DNA of 64,000 nucleotides, from the NCBI RefSeq assembly GCF_016743815.1, contig NZ_CP061035.1, positions 746,501-810,500 on the forward strand. The letters run 5' to 3'. Made by a program: the position numbers and the translations under genes. The notes below the pieces were generated by a model, which saw only the letters and a program-made list of their open reading frames with translations, made no database searches and was not told the origin of the DNA. This DNA is from Sphingomonas aliaeris. Lineage in GTDB: Bacteria; Pseudomonadota; Alphaproteobacteria; Sphingomonadales; Sphingomonadaceae. Shown piece after piece: positions 7,473 to 16,424 of the stretch; position 1 is the first letter of the stretch, and each line of letters begins with the position of its first letter.

Positions 7473-10316
7473 TATTTCTCTCCCGAAGCAGTGGCGCCCG
7501 CAACGGACGCCGCGGTGATTTCCTCGACGGGCAGGCCGAGACTGTCAAGCTGCGGCCGGACCGTCTTGGCATCGCCCACGACGACCCAGACCAGCTTCTT
7601 CGGGTCGATTGCCGCGCGTGCCGCAGCGTCAAGCTGGGGCAGCGTCATCGCCTTATATTTTTGCGTGATCGTCCCGTAATAATCGTCGGGGCGCTTATAC
7701 AGGTCGTTCTGCTGCATCGCGCGGAGGACATCGAACGACGTTTCGAAATTGCCCGAAAGTGAACGCGTTGCGCCCGCGATCGCACGATCGAACTCGAACT
7801 TCGTCATCGGCTTGGTCGTCACGAACTCGGCAATGTCGCTGCGCAGCGCGGCGATCGAGGCGCCCGTCTTGTCCGACTGGACGGGGGCGCTGATGATGTA
7901 GGGCGCGGCATTCTCGCTCCGCTGGAACCCGCCGCTGACGCCATAGGACCAGTGCTTGCCCTCTCGCAGGTCCATGTTGATACGGCTGAGGAAGCTGCCG
8001 CCCAGTGCGTCGTTGGCGGTGAGGACGGGCAGCAGTTCGTCGCTGCCGTTCAGGCCGGTGACCGCGCCGGCACTGATCTGCGACTGCGGCGAATCCGGAC
8101 GATCAACGAGGATGATCTTCGGGCTGGCGGTGCCGGTAATCGGGCCGAACGTCTTGGTGCCAACCGGACCGACGCCCTTCCAGTCGCCGAAGCGCTTGTT
8201 CAGCGCCGCCTTCACCGTCGCCAGCGGCAGATCGCTGACGATAAAGATCTTCGCACGTTCGGGACGCAGCCACGCCTGCTGGAATGCGATCAGGTCGTCG
8301 CGGGTCAGACTGCCGACCGCAGCCGGATCGCCGCTGCCCGCCGACTTGGCGTAGGGGGAGGCCGGTCCATAGATCAGTTTCGGCAGGATGCGTCCGGCGA
8401 TCGCACCGGGGTTGGTCAGTTCCTGCGCGATCTCGGCGAGCTGTTGCTGCTTCACGCGGGCGACCTCGGGCGCGGCGAACGCCGGATTGCGGGTCACGTC
8501 GGCAAACAGGTCGATAGCGGGGGCGAGGTTCGCACTCGGCGTCGACAGCGTCAGTGAGGTGCGGTCGAGGCTTGCCCCCGTGGCAATGTCCACGCCCAGC
8601 CGCTCACGCGCTTCGGCGAACTTCGTCGAGATCGAGCGTCTTGGTACCTTCGTCGAGCATGCTGAGCGTCAGTTGCTGCGTCCCGAGCTTGCCCGAGACG
8701 TCGGCCGCCACACCGGCATCGAAGCTGATCACCGCCTTCGTCATCGGTACCGCGCCGCGCTGTGCGTAGATCAGTTCGATGCCGTTGTTCAGCCGATCCC
8801 GGGTAACCGCCGGGAATGTCAGGCCGGCGACATCACCCACCGCGGGGAGCGGCCCGCGCGTGCCCTTCGGCGTTGCAGGCGGCGCCTGTACGATCTTGAC
8901 CTCCTTGGGCACCTGCGCCTCCGCGTAGGAGTCGCGTGCGCCCGGAGCGACGGTCAGATTATAGGACGGCTTGGTCAGCCACGTATTGGCCGCAGCGCGA
9001 ACGCTGGCCGGAGTTTGCGCGGCGAGTTCGGCGAGCTGTTTCTTGTAAAAACCGGGATCGTTGGAAAACAACGCCCCTTCGGCCAACGCGACGGCCTTTC
9101 CGCCGAAGCCACCGACCGACTCGAGGCCCGAAATGCGGCCCACTGCACTGTTGGTGACGTAGCGCGTGACTTCGTCAGCGGTCGGACCGGTTTTCAGGAA
9201 GTCGGCGACGATCTCGTCCATCCGTTTGGTGACGACGGCCGGATCGACGCCGGGCCGGACCACGACATAGATGTCGAATGTGCCGACCTGCGCGAAGCTC
9301 TGGTTACCGACGCTCACCTGCACGGCGAGCTTTCCCTGCCGGACGAGCGCGTTCTGCAGGCGCGAGCTGGACAGGCCGCCGAGGACGCCCGCGGCGACAT
9401 CCAGCGCGGTCGCATCCTTGTCGTTCAGCCCCGGCACGGGCCAGGACCGCACCAGCAGGGTCGCGGCGACCCGGTCCTTCATCTGTTCGGTCTTGGTCGT
9501 CGCCAGCACGGGCACCGGAGCCGTCGGCAACTTCGATTGCGGGCCACGCGGGATGGCGCCGAAGTTCTTCTCGACCAGCGCCTTGGCGGTGGCGAGATCG
9601 ACGTCGCCGGCCAGCACCAGCACGGCATTGTTCGGCCCGTAATGATCCTTGAACCACGCTTTCACGTCCGCCAGGCTCGCCCCGTCCAGATCGGCCATTG
9701 AGCCGATCGTCGTGTGGCCGTACGGGTGATCGGCCGGGAACACGCCCTCGTTCATCTTGTACTGGACGAGACCATAGGGCTGGTTGTCGTTGCCGCGCTT
9801 CTCGTTCTGCACGACGCCGCGTTGCTCATCCAGCACGCCCTGCGTGATCGCGCCGGTCAGATAGCCCATGCGATCGGATTCGAGGAACAGCGCGCGGTCG
9901 AGCGCCGCGGTCGGCACCGTCTCGAAATAGTTGGTGCGGTCGAAATAGGTCGTGCCGTTGAAATCGGTCGCGCCGACCTGCTTCAAAGGTTCGAAAAAGT
10001 CGTCCGGTGCGTTCTCGCTGCCGTTGAACATCAGATGCTCGAACAAATGAGCGAAACCGGACTTGCCCTTGGGTTCGTGCTTCGACCCGACGTCGTACCA
10101 GATCGACACCGCCACGACGGGTGCCTTGCGATCGGTGTGCACGATAACGCGAAGGCCGTTCGGGAGCGTGAACTGCTGGTAGGGGATATCGACCTGCTTG
10201 ACGAGCGTGGAGACCGGCGCGGCCTTTGCGACCGCCGCGGCAGGAGCGGAGAATGCAGGTGTCGAAACCACAGCCGAAAGGGCCACGCCCGAAAGCGCGA
10301 TAGTCCGGAATGTCAT
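7472..10316 (-). pseudogene. M16 family zinc protease, two-domain (single-base frameshift)
   Basis: The gene would encode about 947 residues, a usual length for a duplicated M16 (insulinase/pitrilysin) periplasmic protease. From the ATG at 10316 (AGGA upstream) come a signal peptide (residues 1-23), and the zinc motif HLFEH at 90-94 with a downstream glutamate region typical of the first M16 domain; the second, inactive M16 half follows. The reading frame breaks near 8631: upstream it reads TKTLDLDEVRRSA and stops, whereas the shifted frame continues STKFAEARERLGVDIATGA, the normal continuation. Removing one base (the A in CGAGATCGAG) restores the frame. Either a recent mutation or a sequencing error; the long intact frames on both sides favour error. 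Confidence 0.85.
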
Positions 10317-10514
10317 GCAGGTTTTTCCTCGAAGCGACCGTATCGTTTGATGCATAGCAAGCCGTGTGGCCGGCGCAACACACGGTTGTCGTCTTTCGGT
10401 CCCCGGGTCGCAACACATAGCAACAGCACGTTGATGTTGCGGCGGGACCGACCCAAAATTTTTGCTTGGTCCAGACCTAGCAGCCGGCATGCGGCGCGAT
10501 CAGATGAATTATCA

Positions 10515-10866
10515 AGTGGGGAGCTTCTGTTGCTCGGTGCCCCCCGTACCGCCGGAATCCGCTTCTGTTGCCCGGTGCGGTCCAACCGCGCTTTTGTCTT
10601 AGTAAATTAGTCCGTTAAGACCAATTTACGCGGCAATCGCGAGCGCTTCGTTATCGTTAGCACTTGTGGTTTTGAGCCTATAACCGGTTACTCAGCCGGG
10701 GCAAAAACTGCGCCTTTGAACACACGTCGATCCTGCTTCGGCCCCGTCAGAACCTGTCCTCAAAGAACGGGTTTTGGTGGAGCCGCCGGGTACTGCCCCC
10801 GGGTCCGTTGCGTCTATTATGCACAGCACTTTATCACCATAGTCTCCGGGGCAAGCCCCTTACGAC
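10515..10866 (-). ncRNA. ssrA: tmRNA, circularly permuted two-piece alphaproteobacterial type
   Basis: Read on the minus strand. The acceptor piece comes first (about 10866 to 10775) and ends in CGGCTCCACCA with a T-arm of CCGGG/CCCGG stem around the loop GGCAGTA. After a short spacer the coding piece begins at 10745 with GGGGCCGAAGCAGGATCGAC; its first seven bases pair with the CGGCTCC acceptor strand. The resume frame at 10661-10626 reads A N D N E A L A I A A stop, a tmRNA degradation tag. The 3' end (about 10515) is estimated from downstream hairpins. It rescues stalled ribosomes with SmpB. This gene explains most of the 650 bp gap between the protease and the Rrf2 gene. Confidence 0.93.
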
Positions 10867-10872
10867 ACCCTC

Positions 10873-10901
10873 TATATGGGATTATCGCCGGCTTTTGCCA
10901 A
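10873..10901 (-). promoter_or_regulatory. Predicted promoter of ssrA
   Basis: On the minus strand TTGGCA (10901-10896) and CATATA (10878-10873) are 17 bp apart and would start transcription near 10866, just before the GGGGCTTGCCCC hairpin that opens the precursor RNA. Confidence 0.5.
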
Positions 10902-10972
10902 GCCCGGCGAGCATCGGGTTTGCGCGTAACGCCTTTTACTCGCCACAAATCCGGTTCATGGGACAGGATATC

Positions 10973-11404
10973 ATGCTTACCCAGCGTTCCAGATATGCCT
11001 TGCGCGCCATGCTCTTCCTTGCCGGGGCGAAGCCCGGTGGCCCGCCGATCCCGATGAACCGCATCGCCGCGGAGGCGAACGTCCCGCGCAAGTTCCTGGA
11101 ACTAATTCTCGCGGATCTTCGCGAAGCCGGCTTCCTGCACAGTCATCGCGGCAAGATGGGCGGCTATTGCCTTACCCGGCCGACGCATCTGATCTCGCTC
11201 GGGGAAATCATCCGCGTGATCGAAGGGCCGTTGGCGCTGGTGCCCTGCGTCAGCCGGACCGCCTACCGCTCGTGCAACGACTGCAAGGACGAGGCGACCT
11301 GCGCGATTCGGCATGCGATGATGCGCGTTCGGGACGAGACGGCGCGTATTCTCGACGGTACCAGCCTGGCCGATGCCGGGCTGGACGAACTGGTCGCCGC
11401 GTAA
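10973..11404 (+). CDS. Rrf2 family transcriptional regulator
   Basis: A 143-residue Rrf2 regulator: N-terminal winged helix (residues about 1-65, with the wing HRGKMGGYCLTRP) and a dimerisation helix after it. Five cysteines are present at residues 66, 92, 101, 104 and 110; the spacing of the last four, PC-x8-CNDC-x5-C, fits an Fe-S ligand set of the IscR/NsrR/RirA kind. ATG 10973 was chosen because ACAGGA precedes it and the family begins with MLTQRSRYAL; ATG at 10958 is an alternative. It stands alone, with its stop only a few bases from the convergent pheA stop. Target genes unknown. Confidence 0.88.
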   Translation: MLTQRSRYALRAMLFLAGAKPGGPPIPMNRIAAEANVPRKFLELILADLREAGFLHSHRGKMGGYCLTRPTHLISLGEIIRVIEGPLALVPCVSRTAYRSCNDCKDEATCAIRHAMMRVRDETARILDGTSLADAGLDELVAA

Positions 11405-11408
11405 GGGG

Positions 11409-12314
11409 TCAGCCTCGCTTCCGCGCCTGACGGTACGTGCCGAGAAGCCGCAGCCACTTGGTCTGGAAGCGTAGTTCCTCCAGCGCGCGGTCCAGTCCGG
11501 GATCGCCCGGCTTGCCCTCGACATCCGCAAAGAATTCCGTCGCCGCGAACGTCCCGCCACGCTGATAGCTTTCCAGCTTGGTCATGTTGACCCCGTTCGT
11601 CGCGAACCCGCCCATCGCCTTGTACAAGGCGGCGGGGATGTTCTTCACCTCGAACATCAACGTCGTCATGTACGGCGCGTTCTCGCCGATCGGGTTTTCC
11701 GGTGCCGCATGCCCTACGCGCGCAAGCACGACGAAGCGCGTCATATTGTGTTCGGCATCGGCAATGCCATTCGCCAGCAGGTTCAGGCCATAGATGGCGG
11801 CGGCGCCCGGCGGCGCGAGCGCGGCGACCGCGGGATCGCCCTGTTCCGCAACCATCGCCGCGGCCCCGGCGGTGTCCGGATAGTTGATCGGCGTGATGTT
11901 GTGCTCGCGCAGCCAGTGGCGGCATTGTCCCAGTGCCTGCGGATGACTCATCGCCTGCCGGACTTCGTCGCGCGATCCAAGCCCCATCAGCGCATGCTTG
12001 ATGCCGAGGAAATGCTCCCCGGTGATCACCAGACCCGATTCGGGAAGCAGGAAATGCATGTCCGCGACGCGGCCGTGCAGCGAATTCTCGATGGGAATGA
12101 TGGCACAATCCGCACGTCCTTCGCGCACCGCATCGATCGCGTCGGCAAAATCGAAACAGGGCAGGGGCAGGCCGTTCGGAAAGGCCTCGACCGCCGCGAC
12201 ATGGCTGTTTGCGCCGGGTGCGCCCTGAAAAGCGACGGCGCGCGTGGGGTCCGCAGCGGCGGCGGCGGTCATCCGGTCCACGATCGGGCGGGCGGGGGCG
12301 GCAAAATTCTCCAT
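11409..12314 (-). CDS. pheA: Prephenate dehydratase with C-terminal ACT domain
   Basis: A 301-residue monofunctional prephenate dehydratase, converting prephenate to phenylpyruvate for phenylalanine synthesis. The catalytic domain (about 20-200) shows AFQGAPGANSH, PIENSLHGRV and the NMTRF segment with the catalytic TRF motif; the ACT domain (about 215-290) contains NMTKLESYQRGG, the phenylalanine-binding ESRP-equivalent loop. No chorismate mutase domain is fused; a separate mutase gene lies at 49044. The start at 12314 was preferred because upstream in-frame sequence lies across the divergent cytochrome gene. Probably feedback regulated by phenylalanine, as the ACT domain is intact. Confidence 0.92.
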   Translation of the reverse strand: MENFAAPARPIVDRMTAAAAADPTRAVAFQGAPGANSHVAAVEAFPNGLPLPCFDFADAIDAVREGRADCAIIPIENSLHGRVADMHFLLPESGLVITGEHFLGIKHALMGLGSRDEVRQAMSHPQALGQCRHWLREHNITPINYPDTAGAAAMVAEQGDPAVAALAPPGAAAIYGLNLLANGIADAEHNMTRFVVLARVGHAAPENPIGENAPYMTTLMFEVKNIPAALYKAMGGFATNGVNMTKLESYQRGGTFAATEFFADVEGKPGDPGLDRALEELRFQTKWLRLLGTYRQARKRG

Positions 12315-12401
12315 GTGGCCGCCGCGCTTAAGCGCCGCTTGCGGTGTGGGCAACGCGAATCTAAAGGAAGCGCACTTACGCGGAACAGGCACGGGGCTGA
12401 C

Positions 12402-13085
12402 ATGGACAATCGGACGAACACGATCGCGGGCTGGGTGCTGGCGGCATGCGGCGCGGCACTGGGCTTGTCGATCGCCGGCGGCATGGTGTTTCACTCCGAA
12501 GCTCCCGAGAAATTCGGCTTCCCGATCGAGGCAGCGGAAGAGGGCGGAGACGCCGGCGCGGCCGAAGTGCCGATCGCCACGTTGCTCGCCACGGCCGACG
12601 TCGCCAAGGGCGCCGAAGTGTTCAAGAAGTGCGCCGCGTGCCACACGATCAACCAGGGCGGCGCCAACGGCATCGGCCCGAATCTCTACGCCACGCTCGG
12701 TGAGGGCGTTGCCGAGGGCAAGGGTGGATTCGCCTTCTCCGACGCGCTGAAGTCGAAGGGCGGCAAGTGGGACTTCGATAACATGAGCGCCTGGCTGACC
12801 AGCCCGCGCAAGTTCGCGCCCGGCACCAAGATGACCTTCGCCGGTATCGGCAACGGCCAGGACCGCGCGAACGTGATCGCCTATATCAACTCGATGGGGT
12901 CGGATCTGCCGATGCCGGCCGCTCCTGCGGCGGGCGCAGCGGCACCCGCAGGCGCCCCGGCCGATCCGGGCGGCAAGGCCGAACCGACCACCGAAGATTT
13001 GAGCAACAAGGCCGCGCCCGCGACCGGCGCACCTTCCATCGATCCGGCAGCGAAGGTTCGCGGCGCGAAGGAAGACGCAAAGTAA
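12402..13085 (+). CDS. Membrane-anchored class I cytochrome c (c552/CycM-like)
   Basis: A 227-residue protein with one N-terminal uncleaved membrane helix (about 8-30), a linker, and a cytochrome c domain with the haem motif CAACH at 77-81 and the probable axial methionine at 144 (GTKMTFAG). Residues about 165-227 form an Ala/Pro-rich, low-complexity tail ending in a basic stretch. The form matches alphaproteobacterial membrane-bound cytochromes that carry electrons from the bc1 complex to terminal oxidases. Divergent from pheA; no oxidase genes are nearby, so the partner is inferred. Confidence 0.9.
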   Translation: MDNRTNTIAGWVLAACGAALGLSIAGGMVFHSEAPEKFGFPIEAAEEGGDAGAAEVPIATLLATADVAKGAEVFKKCAACHTINQGGANGIGPNLYATLGEGVAEGKGGFAFSDALKSKGGKWDFDNMSAWLTSPRKFAPGTKMTFAGIGNGQDRANVIAYINSMGSDLPMPAAPAAGAAAPAGAPADPGGKAEPTTEDLSNKAAPATGAPSIDPAAKVRGAKEDAK

Positions 13086-13166
13086 GCTTTGCTAATCGTG
13101 CGTGGTGATCGACGCTTGGTCTCATCGATCTGAGATCGCGGCGGCGCGTGACGAGCATATACTAGC

Positions 13167-13235
13167 CGTTCGTGCCGAGCTTGTCGAAGCACCTGTCCTG
13201 CTTTGCCCGCCCTTCGACAAGCTCAGGACGAACGG
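13167..13235. repeat. Palindromic repeat, family D copy 1
   Basis: Left arm CGTTCGTGCCGAGCTTGTCG, right arm CTTCGACAAGCTCAGGACGA: an imperfect inverted repeat of about 30 bp arms around a short C-rich loop. The same motif recurs at 21076-21145, 43354-43384 (one arm), 43518-43589 and near 49361. It lies in the gap 13086-13473, which otherwise contains only the family E repeat and no gene. Confidence 0.8.
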
Positions 13236-13295
13236 AGGGTTCAGGCCGCGGTAGGAGTTTCACCGTTCGTCTTGCACGATGACGTAGGCCCCGTT

Positions 13296-13372
13296 CGTTC
13301 GTTTCGAGCGTAGTCGAGAAACCCTTTCGACGGTCCGTGACGCCGGTTTCTCGACTACGCTCGAAACGAACG
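13296..13372. repeat. Palindromic repeat, family E copy 1 (perfect 28 bp arms)
   Basis: A perfect inverted repeat: the left arm 13296-13323 begins CGTTCGTTTCGAGCGTAGTC and the right arm 13345-13372 is its exact complement, with a 21-base loop. Two further copies occur at 43419 and 49450, with an AAG in place of TAG in the arm. Confidence 0.88.
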
Positions 13373-13473
13373 GGAGCGGTCGGCCACCGATCGAAATGAG
13401 CGGGGAGGGGGCCGAGGTGGCTACCTCGATATCGACCCGCAACAACGACGCGCCCCCCGGCCTTACCCGTCCC

Positions 13474-14358
13474 TCAGACCACCGGCTCCCGGTAGAAGTC
13501 CTGAACGACCTCCCATGCCTCGTTCGCCGTCTCGACCATCGTGAACAGGCTCAGGTCGCGCGGCGAGATGACGCCTTCTTCGACCAAGGCTTCGAAATTG
13601 ACGACGCGGTTCCAGAAGTCCTTGCCGAACAGCAGGACGGGGATCGGCTTGATCTTGCCGGTCTGGATCAGCGTCAGCAGTTCGAACAGTTCGTCGAACG
13701 TACCGAACCCGCCCGGGAACGCGGCAAGCGCGCGGGCGTGGAGCAGGAAGTGCATCTTGCGCAGCGCGAAATAGTGGAACTGCATCGACAGATGCGGCGT
13801 GACATAGGGGTTGGGCGCCTGTTCGTGCGGCAGGACGATGTTCAGGCCGATCGACTCCTGACCCTGATCCGCTGCGCCGCGGTTCGCTGCCTCCATGATC
13901 GACGGTCCGCCGCCCGAGCAGACGACGAACTGTCTTTTGCCTTCCTCGTCGAGCGGGAACTGGCTGACCTTGCCCGCGAGTTCGCGTGCCACGTCGTAAT
14001 ATCTGGACTTGGCGACCAGGCTCTCGGCGATCCGGATACCCTGTTCGTTATCGCCTTCCGCCGCCCGGGCGAAGTCGAGCATCGCCTGTGCCTTGGATGG
14101 TTCGGGAATGCGGGCGGAGCCGTAGAAGACGAAGGTCGAGGCGATGTTCGCCTCTTTCAGGATCAGTTCGGGCTTCAGCAGTTCAAGCTGGAAGCGCACC
14201 GGGCGAAGGTCTTCGCGCAACAGGAAATCCATGTCCTGAAAGGCGAGCCGGAAGCTGGGGTTTTCGGTCTGCGGGGTGCTGACGCCGGCATTGGCGGTCT
14301 CGGCATCCTGGCGGGCGCGCGGGAATACCCGCGATGGAACATGTGTATCGGTCATCAT
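13474..14358 (-). CDS. LOG family / TIGR00730-type Rossmann-fold protein
   Basis: A 294-residue protein of the LOG (lysine decarboxylase-like) family, known to include cytokinin riboside 5'-monophosphate phosphoribohydrolases and nucleotide monophosphate nucleosidases such as PpnN. The nucleotide-binding FVVCSGGGPSIMEAANRGA (about 144-162) and the catalytic PGGFGTFDE (215-223) are intact, as is the RK pair at 200-201. An N-terminal extension of about 70 residues is longer than in plant-type LOG proteins. Two overlapping ATGs (14358 and 14355) are possible starts. The true substrate is not evident from sequence. Confidence 0.88.
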   Translation of the reverse strand: MMTDTHVPSRVFPRARQDAETANAGVSTPQTENPSFRLAFQDMDFLLREDLRPVRFQLELLKPELILKEANIASTFVFYGSARIPEPSKAQAMLDFARAAEGDNEQGIRIAESLVAKSRYYDVARELAGKVSQFPLDEEGKRQFVVCSGGGPSIMEAANRGAADQGQESIGLNIVLPHEQAPNPYVTPHLSMQFHYFALRKMHFLLHARALAAFPGGFGTFDELFELLTLIQTGKIKPIPVLLFGKDFWNRVVNFEALVEEGVISPRDLSLFTMVETANEAWEVVQDFYREPVV

Positions 14359-14408
14359 CCGCGCCTAGAGCAAAACGGTTTCGGTTTGAAGCCCGTCCCC
14401 GACCGGCA

Positions 14409-15062
14409 TCAGCGGCAGAAATTGGCCCGGTCGTCCTCGAAATGGAGGTGATTGTAGTGCGCCGCGTTGTAATCCGGGCTCAGCACCGTGCCGAAGCGCT
14501 TGCAGGCCGAGGCGCGGATCGTGCGCAGGAACAGGTTGACCGCCGGATCGACCGAGCGCCAGTCCTGCTGGATCGTCACGCGGCGCCCGTCAGCCAGCAC
14601 GAAGCCGGATATGTCGACCGCATTGGCGGTGCCGTGGCCCGACAGGCGCGGCGTCGCGCTGCTGCCGACCACGTTGCGGCAGGCATAGGTGCCCATCGTC
14701 TCGATCCGCACGACGTCGCTGCCCAGGATCTGCCGCGCGGCGGGCGCGACGCCGCTTCTCGCCCAGCCGATGAACGCACGTGCCAGCCCGCACCGCATGC
14801 TCTTGATCCCGGACACGGGCAGGCCGACATCGATCAACTGGACCGCGCCGATCACCTGGCACCCGCCGCCGAAATCGCGATCCGGCAACGGCGAATAGCG
14901 CACGCCGATGCGTGAAAGATCGGCGAAGCACGCCTTGGTCTCGCTGGATGTCGGGATATTGAGCGTGACAGGCCGCGACCCCGCCGGCCGCGGCGGGGGC
15001 CGATTGTCTCCACCGCCGCACGCGGACAGCAGGAGGGCGAGCAAGAGGGGCGAACGCTTCAC
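14409..15062 (-). CDS. Extensin-like C-terminal domain lipoprotein
   Basis: A 217-residue protein with a signal peptide and lipobox LLSAC (Cys 14), a short Pro/Arg linker, and an extensin-like C-terminal domain (about 45-217). That domain is related to D-Ala-D-Ala-carboxypeptidase-like metallopeptidases: SGHGTANAVDISGF and HYNHLHFED supply likely zinc-binding His and Asp residues, and four or more cysteines may form disulphides in the periplasm. A cell-wall role is likely but unproven. It is followed closely by the LOG-like gene on the same strand and diverges from serC. Confidence 0.82.
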   Translation of the reverse strand: MKRSPLLLALLLSACGGGDNRPPPRPAGSRPVTLNIPTSSETKACFADLSRIGVRYSPLPDRDFGGGCQVIGAVQLIDVGLPVSGIKSMRCGLARAFIGWARSGVAPAARQILGSDVVRIETMGTYACRNVVGSSATPRLSGHGTANAVDISGFVLADGRRVTIQQDWRSVDPAVNLFLRTIRASACKRFGTVLSPDYNAAHYNHLHFEDDRANFCR

Positions 15063-15158
15063 CCGATCCGTCTAAACATCAACGGCTCACCGTGGAACAG
15101 CCTCCAACAGCCGGCGTGCGACGGAGCGCAGCACCCGCGTGCCGAAAAGATCGCGTGG

Positions 15159-15186
15159 TTGACAGATCATCCCACGTCTCTAGAGG
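15159..15186 (+). promoter_or_regulatory. Predicted serC promoter
   Basis: TTGACA (15159-15164) and TAGAGG (15181-15186) with a 16 bp spacer. The predicted transcript starts near 15193 and has a leader of about 50 bases before serC. Confidence 0.5.
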
Positions 15187-15192
15187 CGGCGA

Positions 15193-15242
15193 CGGGCCAC
15201 GCGGTCCCAACGCCGCGCGTGCTCTCTGTGAGGAGAGACTAC
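15193..15242 (+). promoter_or_regulatory. Structured serC leader, candidate serC RNA motif
   Basis: Two hairpins are visible: CACGCG (15198-15203) with CGCGTG (15216-15221), and CTCTC (15222-15226) with GAGAG (15233-15237). The second hairpin contains the Shine-Dalgarno AGGAGA (15231-15236), so folding would limit translation of serC. A conserved two-hairpin serC leader is known from alphaproteobacteria; identity with it is inference. Confidence 0.45.
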
Positions 15243-16418
15243 ATGACTGACTTACCTGCCGTCCCCGCGCAGCCTTTTGCTGCGCAAAATGAACAGCCGG
15301 CGATGAAACCGGCGCGTCCGTACTTTTCTTCCGGCCCGTGCGCGAAGCCGCCCGGCTGGTCCCCTGAAAAACTCGATACCGCTGTCCTCGGCCGCTCGCA
15401 TCGTTCGAAGCTGGGTAAGACGCGGCTGCAATATGCCATCGACCTGATGCGCGAGCTGTTGAAGCTGCCGGACACGCACCGCATCGGCATCGTTCCGGGA
15501 TCGGATACGGGTGCGTTCGAAATGGCGATGTGGACGATGCTGGGCGCGAAGCCCGTCACGACGCTCGCCTGGGAAAGCTTCGGCGAAGGCTGGGTGACGG
15601 ACGCGGTAAAGCAGCTGAAGATCGATCCGACGGTGATCCGCGCCGATTACGGGCAGTTGCCCGATCTGGCGACGGTCGACTGGTCGAACGACGTGCTGTT
15701 CACCTGGAACGGGACGACATCGGGCGTGCGCGTGCCGAATGCCGACTGGATCCCGGCCGACCGCGAGGGGCTGAGCTTTGCCGACGCGACGTCGGGCGTG
15801 TTCGCCTATGACATCGACTGGGCGAAGATCGATGTCGCGACGTTCAGTTGGCAGAAGGTGCTGGGCGGCGAAGGTGGTCACGGCGTGCTGATCCTCGGCC
15901 CGCGCGCGGTCGAGCGGCTGGAAAGCTATACCCCCGCCTGGCCGTTGCCGAAGGTGTTCCGCCTCGTCTCCAAGGGCAAGCTGACCGAAGGCGTGTTCAA
16001 GGGCGAGACGATCAACACCCCGTCGATGCTGGCGGTCGAGGATGCGATCCTCGCGCTCGAATGGGCGAAGTCGGTCGGTGGGGCGGACGGGCTTATCGCA
16101 CGCAGCGACGCCAATGCGGCGGCTTTGGGCAAGATCGTCGCGGATCGCGACTGGCTGGGCCATCTGGCGGCGGACGAGGCGTCGCGCTCGAAGACCAGCG
16201 TGTGCCTGACGGTCGAGGGCGCGGACGAGGCGTTCATCAAGGCGTTTGCGGCTCTGCTCGAAAATGCGGACGCGGCGTATGACATCGCGGGATATCGCGA
16301 TGCGCCGGCGGGTCTGCGTATCTGGTGCGGCGCGACCGTCGATACGGCCGATATCGAAGCGCTGGGGCCTTGGCTCGACTGGGCTTACGCCACCGTCAAG
16401 GCGCAGGTCGCCGCTTAA
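15243..16418 (+). CDS. serC: Phosphoserine aminotransferase
   Basis: A 391-residue class V aminotransferase that converts 3-phosphohydroxypyruvate and glutamate to phosphoserine and 2-oxoglutarate, the second step of serine synthesis. The PLP lysine is K205 in TFSWQKVLGGEGG, and IGIVPGSDTGAFEMAMW and WNGTTSGVRVP are typical of the alphaproteobacterial SerC branch. ATG 15243 follows GAGGAGA. The first 20 residues are not conserved in the family, and ATG at codon 21 (MKPARPYFSSGP) is an alternative start. serA follows after 100 bp and is likely co-transcribed. Confidence 0.93.
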   Translation: MTDLPAVPAQPFAAQNEQPAMKPARPYFSSGPCAKPPGWSPEKLDTAVLGRSHRSKLGKTRLQYAIDLMRELLKLPDTHRIGIVPGSDTGAFEMAMWTMLGAKPVTTLAWESFGEGWVTDAVKQLKIDPTVIRADYGQLPDLATVDWSNDVLFTWNGTTSGVRVPNADWIPADREGLSFADATSGVFAYDIDWAKIDVATFSWQKVLGGEGGHGVLILGPRAVERLESYTPAWPLPKVFRLVSKGKLTEGVFKGETINTPSMLAVEDAILALEWAKSVGGADGLIARSDANAAALGKIVADRDWLGHLAADEASRSKTSVCLTVEGADEAFIKAFAALLENADAAYDIAGYRDAPAGLRIWCGATVDTADIEALGPWLDWAYATVKAQVAA

Positions 16419-16424
16419 TTCCCT

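Noticed and set aside
11709..12401. A long plus-strand open frame upstream of the cytochrome c start.
   Set aside because: It lies antisense to pheA, has low-complexity Arg-rich translation and no homology; it is a GC-rich shadow.
13170..13372. Repeated short sequences that might be a CRISPR array.
   Set aside because: The repeats are inverted palindromes of differing spacing with only one or two copies per site and no cas genes.
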